From an uncultured Coriobacteriaceae bacterium (GTDB lineage: Bacteria; Actinomycetota; Coriobacteriia; Coriobacteriales; Atopobiaceae), in NCBI GenBank assembly GCA_902766805.1, contig CACXFF010000261.1, positions 1 to 8,541 of the forward strand: DNA of 8,541 bases. The letters are read 5' to 3'. Positions 5,654 through 8,541 of this stretch are shown piece by piece (the stretch's first letter is position 1; the number at the start of each line of letters is the position of its first letter). Below the pieces are notes generated by a model, which worked only from the letters and a program-made list of their open reading frames with translations, made no database searches and had not been told where the DNA came from. Position numbers and translations under genes: made by a program.

Positions 5654-6574
5654 CTAGATCACCCCGCAATCCACCAAGACCTTGCGGATGGCTTCCACGT
5701 TGGCCCCCTCGAGCTCCGCGACCGGGCGCGGCATGGTGTTGCTGGAGAAGACGCCCATGAGCATGAGTGCGGTCTTGAAGGCACCCACGCCCCCACCGTA
5801 GCCGGCGACGCCGGTGGTCACGTCGAAGATGTGCGAGAGCTCGTTGAGCTTGTCCTGCTCGGCCTTGGCGGTCGCCCAGTCGCCCGCCTGCGCGGCCTGC
5901 CACATGCGCACGTAGCCGTAGGGCTCCACATTGGCCAGGCCGGGGACCGAGCCGTCCGCGCCCGAGAGGTAAGCGCCGTCCACCACGATCTCGTGGCCGG
6001 TGAGGATGCTCATCGGGTGGCCGAGGCGCTCGTTCTCCTGGCAGAGGTAACGGAACGAGATGTCGTCGCCCGACGAGTCTTTGACGCCCGCCAGCACGCC
6101 CTCGGCACCGAGCTTGGCCAGAAGCTTCCAGGGGAGCTTGGTGTGCACGCACACCGGGATGTCATAGGCAAAGAGCGGCGCGTCCAGCTCGTCGTGCAGG
6201 ATGCGGAAGTGCCGCTCGACGTCGGCCATGGTGCCCAACGCGTAGAACGGCGCCGTGGCCACCAGGGCATCGGCACCCAGCGCGATGGCGCGCTTGCCGT
6301 GCGCGATGGCGCGCTCCGTCTCGGTGTCGATGATGCCCACGAGCACGGGCACACGCCCGTCTACGATGCGCACGGCCTCGCGCACGATCTGGTCGCGGCG
6401 CTCGTCGGTGGAAAAGACCACCTCTCCCGAACTGCCGAGGAAGAACAGGCCGTCAACACCCGCCTCGATCATGCGGTTGATCAGGCGCTCGAAGGACGGG
6501 ACGTCCAGCTCGTGGTCGGGCGTGTCGGGCGTGACCACCGGTGGGACCACGCCGCGGATACGGAAATCGGACAT
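5654..6574 (-). CDS. nanA: DapA/NanA-family aldolase, probable N-acetylneuraminate lyase
   Basis: The 306-residue TIM-barrel Schiff-base aldolase has GSSGE (47-51), the Tyr of PFY (111), Tyr137 in YDIP and Lys165 in GVKDSSGD. Lys165 forms the imine with pyruvate; Tyr137 and Lys165 fall at the numbering known for E. coli NanA. GADGSVPGLANV (205-216) is the helix-capping segment of the superfamily. The expected reaction is Neu5Ac to ManNAc plus pyruvate. The sequence is not a textbook NanA: YDIPVCVHTKL and VKDSSGD differ from the usual YNIPxxSG and KFTS/KxT motifs, and TGHE replaces GYDE. A related 2-keto-3-deoxy acid aldolase or dihydrodipicolinate synthase activity is therefore possible on sequence alone. 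Context (nanK and nanE directly downstream) decides for a lyase. The ATG is one base after the esterase stop. Confidence 0.82.
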   Translation of the reverse strand: MSDFRIRGVVPPVVTPDTPDHELDVPSFERLINRMIEAGVDGLFFLGSSGEVVFSTDERRDQIVREAVRIVDGRVPVLVGIIDTETERAIAHGKRAIALGADALVATAPFYALGTMADVERHFRILHDELDAPLFAYDIPVCVHTKLPWKLLAKLGAEGVLAGVKDSSGDDISFRYLCQENERLGHPMSILTGHEIVVDGAYLSGADGSVPGLANVEPYGYVRMWQAAQAGDWATAKAEQDKLNELSHIFDVTTGVAGYGGGVGAFKTALMLMGVFSSNTMPRPVAELEGANVEAIRKVLVDCGVI

Positions 6575-6575
6575 G

Positions 6576-8210
6576 TCAGCAAACTCCCCTTTCGTTCAGG
6601 AACGCCATGAGGGCGTTCTCAAAGGCATTGATGCGTTCGTGCACGTATTTGGGATAGTGACGCTGCTCCGCCTGCGGCAGGGAGGCGGCCAGCGCGTCCT
6701 GGTCGGGCACGCTCGCCAACTCGTCCATGCACGCCGTGCCCAGCAACACCGGGCAGTCAATGCGCCCAGCGATGGGTAGCAGCCGGTCCAGCGGATAGGC
6801 GTTGACGGCCGCGGCGCAGGCCAGCCGCTCGTGCGCGGCCACCCACAGGGCGAGCGCCCCGCCGAAGCCCTCGCCAAAGGCCATGAGCCGGCTCGGGTCC
6901 GCCCAAGGCAGCCCCACGATCGCCCGGGCGCAGGCCAGGGCGTCGTCAAAGGCAGGGTCGTGCGCGTCGGCCGCGACCGCGGCGTGGTTTTCCATCTGCA
7001 CGACGGCGCATCCCAACGCCACATAGCGCGCCAGATGGTGCCAACCGCGCCCCGGACGGCCGACGTCATGGAAGAGCAGCATCGTCGGCCAGGGTCCCTC
7101 CCCCGCCGGCCGCAGGCTGCGCGCCGCGATCGTGCCGCGCGGGCCGGGCAGCTCGAGCTGCTCGTAGACCAGGCTGTCATGGGCGGCGTTGAGCGCGGCG
7201 ACGTCCACGGGGCCGGCCGCGGGGAAGCCCAGACCCTCGCCGCGGTCGCCCGCGCCAAAGAACAGCACGGCCGCGTCATCGAAGTCCTGGATCTCCTCAT
7301 GGCCAAAGCCCGGATAGAGCAGGCGCTCGTGCGGACCGCCCAGCTGGTTGTAGGTGGCGCACTGGGTGGGCGGCGGACAGACGACATCATCCAGGCCGGT
7401 GCCGAAAAACACCGGACAGCGGACGAGATGGGCGAAGTTCTTGGTGTCGAAGTACGCGAGCCGGCCAAACAGCTCGTCCGCGCGCGTGCCGTCGGGGTCG
7501 AACCAGCGGCTCCAGTAGCGCAGGCCCTCGTAGGCGACCTCGTCGGCATCCAGCTCGGACACCTTGCGGAAGTCCGAGAGGAAGGGATAGAGGATGGCCG
7601 CGCGGTTGACGAGCTGCGGGTTGAGCGCGCAGCAGGCCACGCCCATGCCGCCGCCTTGGCTCGCGCCGTTCACGTAGACGTGGCCCAGGTCCAGCTCGCC
7701 GCGCTTGCCCAGCTCCTCCACGATACGGCAGAGGATGCGCACGTCCTGGTAGAGACGCACGTAGTACAGGTCGCGCGGCTCTCCCTCGGCGCCCGCCACC
7801 AGATGTCCCGCCACCGTCGTGCCCAAAAAGCCCCCCGTGTCCTGCGAGCGCCCACCTTGGCCGGGGTTGTCCATCGCGATGAGCGCGTAGCCCAGGGCGG
7901 GGAACGACGCCTGCTCGAACCAGCTGCGCGAGGCGCCCGGATAGCCATGGAACTGCAGCAGCACCGGCGGGCAGCTGACGGCGGGGCGCAGGTACTTGGC
8001 GTAGAGGCGCGCGCCGCCCATGCCGGAGAACCACAGGTCATAGCAGGTGCAGGGCCCCTCCAGCGGCTCCTCGTCAGCGGGCTGCAGCTCCCACTGCAGC
8101 GGCACGGCGTCGGCCTCGGCCATGCGCTCGGCCCAGAACGCGTCGAAATCGGGCGGACAGGGATCGCTGCCCAGGTAAGCGCCCAGCTCATTGATCTGTT
8201 GCTCGGTCAT
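6576..8210 (-). CDS. Two-domain CE7-like (acetylxylan esterase family) carbohydrate esterase
   Basis: The 544-residue protein begins with a CE7 (AXE1) esterase: FDAFWAERM (22-30), oxyanion-side HGY (88-90), nucleophile elbow NGASQGG with Ser184, Asp274 in GTGLDD and His304 in YPGFGHE. These numbers sit very close to those I recall for the Thermotoga enzyme (188/274/303). Residues about 345-544 form a second alpha/beta-hydrolase unit that follows the first motif by motif (LLFHDV, FGEGFGG, GTACMDE, YPKYVHE), but with Gly448 where Ser184 should be. No signal peptide is visible, so the enzyme is probably cytoplasmic. In a nan operon it most likely removes O-acetyl groups from imported sialic acid; activity on other acetylated sugars is possible. 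The start is fixed by AGGAGGT five bases before the ATG. One base separates it from nanA. Confidence 0.88.
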   Translation of the reverse strand: MTEQQINELGAYLGSDPCPPDFDAFWAERMAEADAVPLQWELQPADEEPLEGPCTCYDLWFSGMGGARLYAKYLRPAVSCPPVLLQFHGYPGASRSWFEQASFPALGYALIAMDNPGQGGRSQDTGGFLGTTVAGHLVAGAEGEPRDLYYVRLYQDVRILCRIVEELGKRGELDLGHVYVNGASQGGGMGVACCALNPQLVNRAAILYPFLSDFRKVSELDADEVAYEGLRYWSRWFDPDGTRADELFGRLAYFDTKNFAHLVRCPVFFGTGLDDVVCPPPTQCATYNQLGGPHERLLYPGFGHEEIQDFDDAAVLFFGAGDRGEGLGFPAAGPVDVAALNAAHDSLVYEQLELPGPRGTIAARSLRPAGEGPWPTMLLFHDVGRPGRGWHHLARYVALGCAVVQMENHAAVAADAHDPAFDDALACARAIVGLPWADPSRLMAFGEGFGGALALWVAAHERLACAAAVNAYPLDRLLPIAGRIDCPVLLGTACMDELASVPDQDALAASLPQAEQRHYPKYVHERINAFENALMAFLNERGVC

Positions 8211-8213
8211 GCC

Positions 8214-8220
8214 ACCTCCT
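8214..8220 (-). promoter_or_regulatory. Shine-Dalgarno of the esterase gene
   Basis: AGGAGGT on the minus strand is a near-perfect anti-16S match, three bases before GGCATG-type spacing closes on the ATG at 8210 (GGC between). It rules out the longer in-frame start at 8288. CCTC at 8224-8227 could pair with GAGG of this site (5-base loop), a weak way to mask it. Confidence 0.85.
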
Positions 8221-8227
8221 AGCGAGG

Positions 8228-8266
8228 GGCCGACCCACCCGGCGCACGCGCGGGAGAGGGTCGGCC
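8228..8266 (-). other. Leader hairpin 2, before the esterase
   Basis: On the minus strand GGCCGACCC (8258-8266) pairs perfectly with GGGTCGGCC (8228-8236). Inside the 21-base loop CCCG and CGGG can pair again. It ends eight bases before the Shine-Dalgarno and has no T-run, so it is not a classic terminator. A processing, stability or translation-control role is an inference. Confidence 0.75.
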
Positions 8267-8275
8267 ATCGGGGCG

Positions 8276-8302
8276 CCCGGCACGCCACGTACGCGTACCG
8301 GG
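8276..8302 (-). other. Leader hairpin 1, behind the ABC gene
   Basis: On the minus strand CCCGGTACGC (8293-8302) pairs with GCGTGCCGGG (8276-8285) over 10 base pairs, one of them G-U in RNA, around a 7-base loop. It begins ten bases past the ABC gene's stop codon. No T-run follows. It also contains the perfect DNA palindrome GTACGCGTAC (8289-8298), which could instead be an operator. Confidence 0.7.
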
Positions 8303-8312
8303 CTCATCGGTC

Positions 8313-8541
8313 CTACTCTCCCAGCTTGGGGTGCAGCAGCGAGGGAGCCGCCCCCAGCAGGAGCTTGGTGTAGTCGTCGTGCGGGTCGTTGAAGACCTGC
8401 TCTGCCGTGCCTTCCTCCATGATCTGCCCGTGGTTCATGACCACGATGCGGTCGGAGATGTAGCGCTCGGTCTGGATGTCGTGGCTGATGAACACCATGG
8501 CCAGGCCCAGCTCCTGCTTGAGGTCGGTGAGCAGGTTGAGG
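8313..8541 (-). CDS. Oligopeptide/dipeptide-type ABC transporter ATPase, C-terminal part
   Basis: About 76 C-terminal residues are visible; the gene enters from beyond base 8541. MVFISHDI contains the switch His of the H-loop, and RIVVMNHGQIMEEGTAEQVFNDP followed by HDDYTKLLLGAAP is the characteristic tail of OppD/OppF and DppD/DppF ATPases. The Walker A, Q-loop and signature motifs are outside the window. The ATPase would sit on the cytoplasmic face of an importer and power uptake. PepT-family ABC importers for sialic acid are known (the SatABCD and SiaEFGI types, from memory), so with nan genes downstream a sialic-acid importer is the best inference. A peptide transporter that merely adjoins the operon remains possible. 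The gap to the esterase is 102 bases. Confidence 0.88.
   Translation of the reverse strand, partial: LNLLTDLKQELGLAMVFISHDIQTERYISDRIVVMNHGQIMEEGTAEQVFNDPHDDYTKLLLGAAPSLLHPKLGE

Noticed and set aside
6831..8222. 463-codon open frame on the plus strand opposite the esterase
   Set aside because: Same shadow effect; the minus-strand esterase carries a complete catalytic triad and an ideal ribosome binding site.
8211..8288. Longer esterase start at 8288
   Set aside because: The added residues would come from the hairpin-filled leader and include the Shine-Dalgarno itself. The ATG at 8210 has AGGAGGT at ideal spacing.
8228..8302. Terminator between the ABC gene and the esterase
   Set aside because: Both hairpins are strong, but neither strand has a T-run after them, so intrinsic termination is not supported.

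Overview
The window reads as chromosomal DNA of a high-G+C Gram-positive bacterium. Codon third positions are dominated by G/C, WhiA is present, RapZ carries the actinobacterial form of its P-loop (GMSGAGRT), and the uvrC-rapZ-whiA order is typical of Actinomycetota. A sialic-acid operon beside these genes fits a host-associated lineage such as Coriobacteriia (Collinsella/Olsenella-like). That placement is an inference, not a database result. Every gene I can support lies on the minus strand, so transcription runs from high to low coordinates.

Right part (8541 to 4016) is a sialic-acid catabolic operon, entered inside its transporter. In transcription order it holds the C-terminal end of an oligopeptide-type ABC ATPase, a 102-base leader with two strong hairpins, a two-domain CE7-like carbohydrate esterase, a lyase of the NanA/DapA family, a ROK kinase (NanK) and ManNAc-6-P epimerase (NanE). 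The last four genes are separated by only 1 to 2 bases, so they are probably translationally coupled. The proposed route is import, removal of O-acetyl groups, cleavage of Neu5Ac to ManNAc and pyruvate, phosphorylation to ManNAc-6-P, and epimerisation to GlcNAc-6-P. The operon ends at a strong intrinsic terminator (3884-3929). A 57-base tandem duplication that starts at the nanE stop codon runs into this terminator.

Middle part (3546 to 4015) has no convincing gene. Besides the duplication and terminator it holds four head-to-tail 42-base units at 3651-3818. Each unit carries a perfectly conserved CAAACG...CGTTTG inverted repeat. This is the most enigmatic element in the window.

Left part (3545 to 1) is the housekeeping cluster: uvrC (nucleotide excision repair), rapZ (P-loop and RNA-binding regulator) and the N-terminal end of whiA. 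rapZ and whiA overlap by 4 bases (ATGA). The glmR/yvcK gene often found between them is absent.

The strongest leads are the 42-base array and the esterase, whose C-terminal half looks like a second copy of the catalytic fold with the nucleophile serine replaced by glycine while the matching Asp and His remain.
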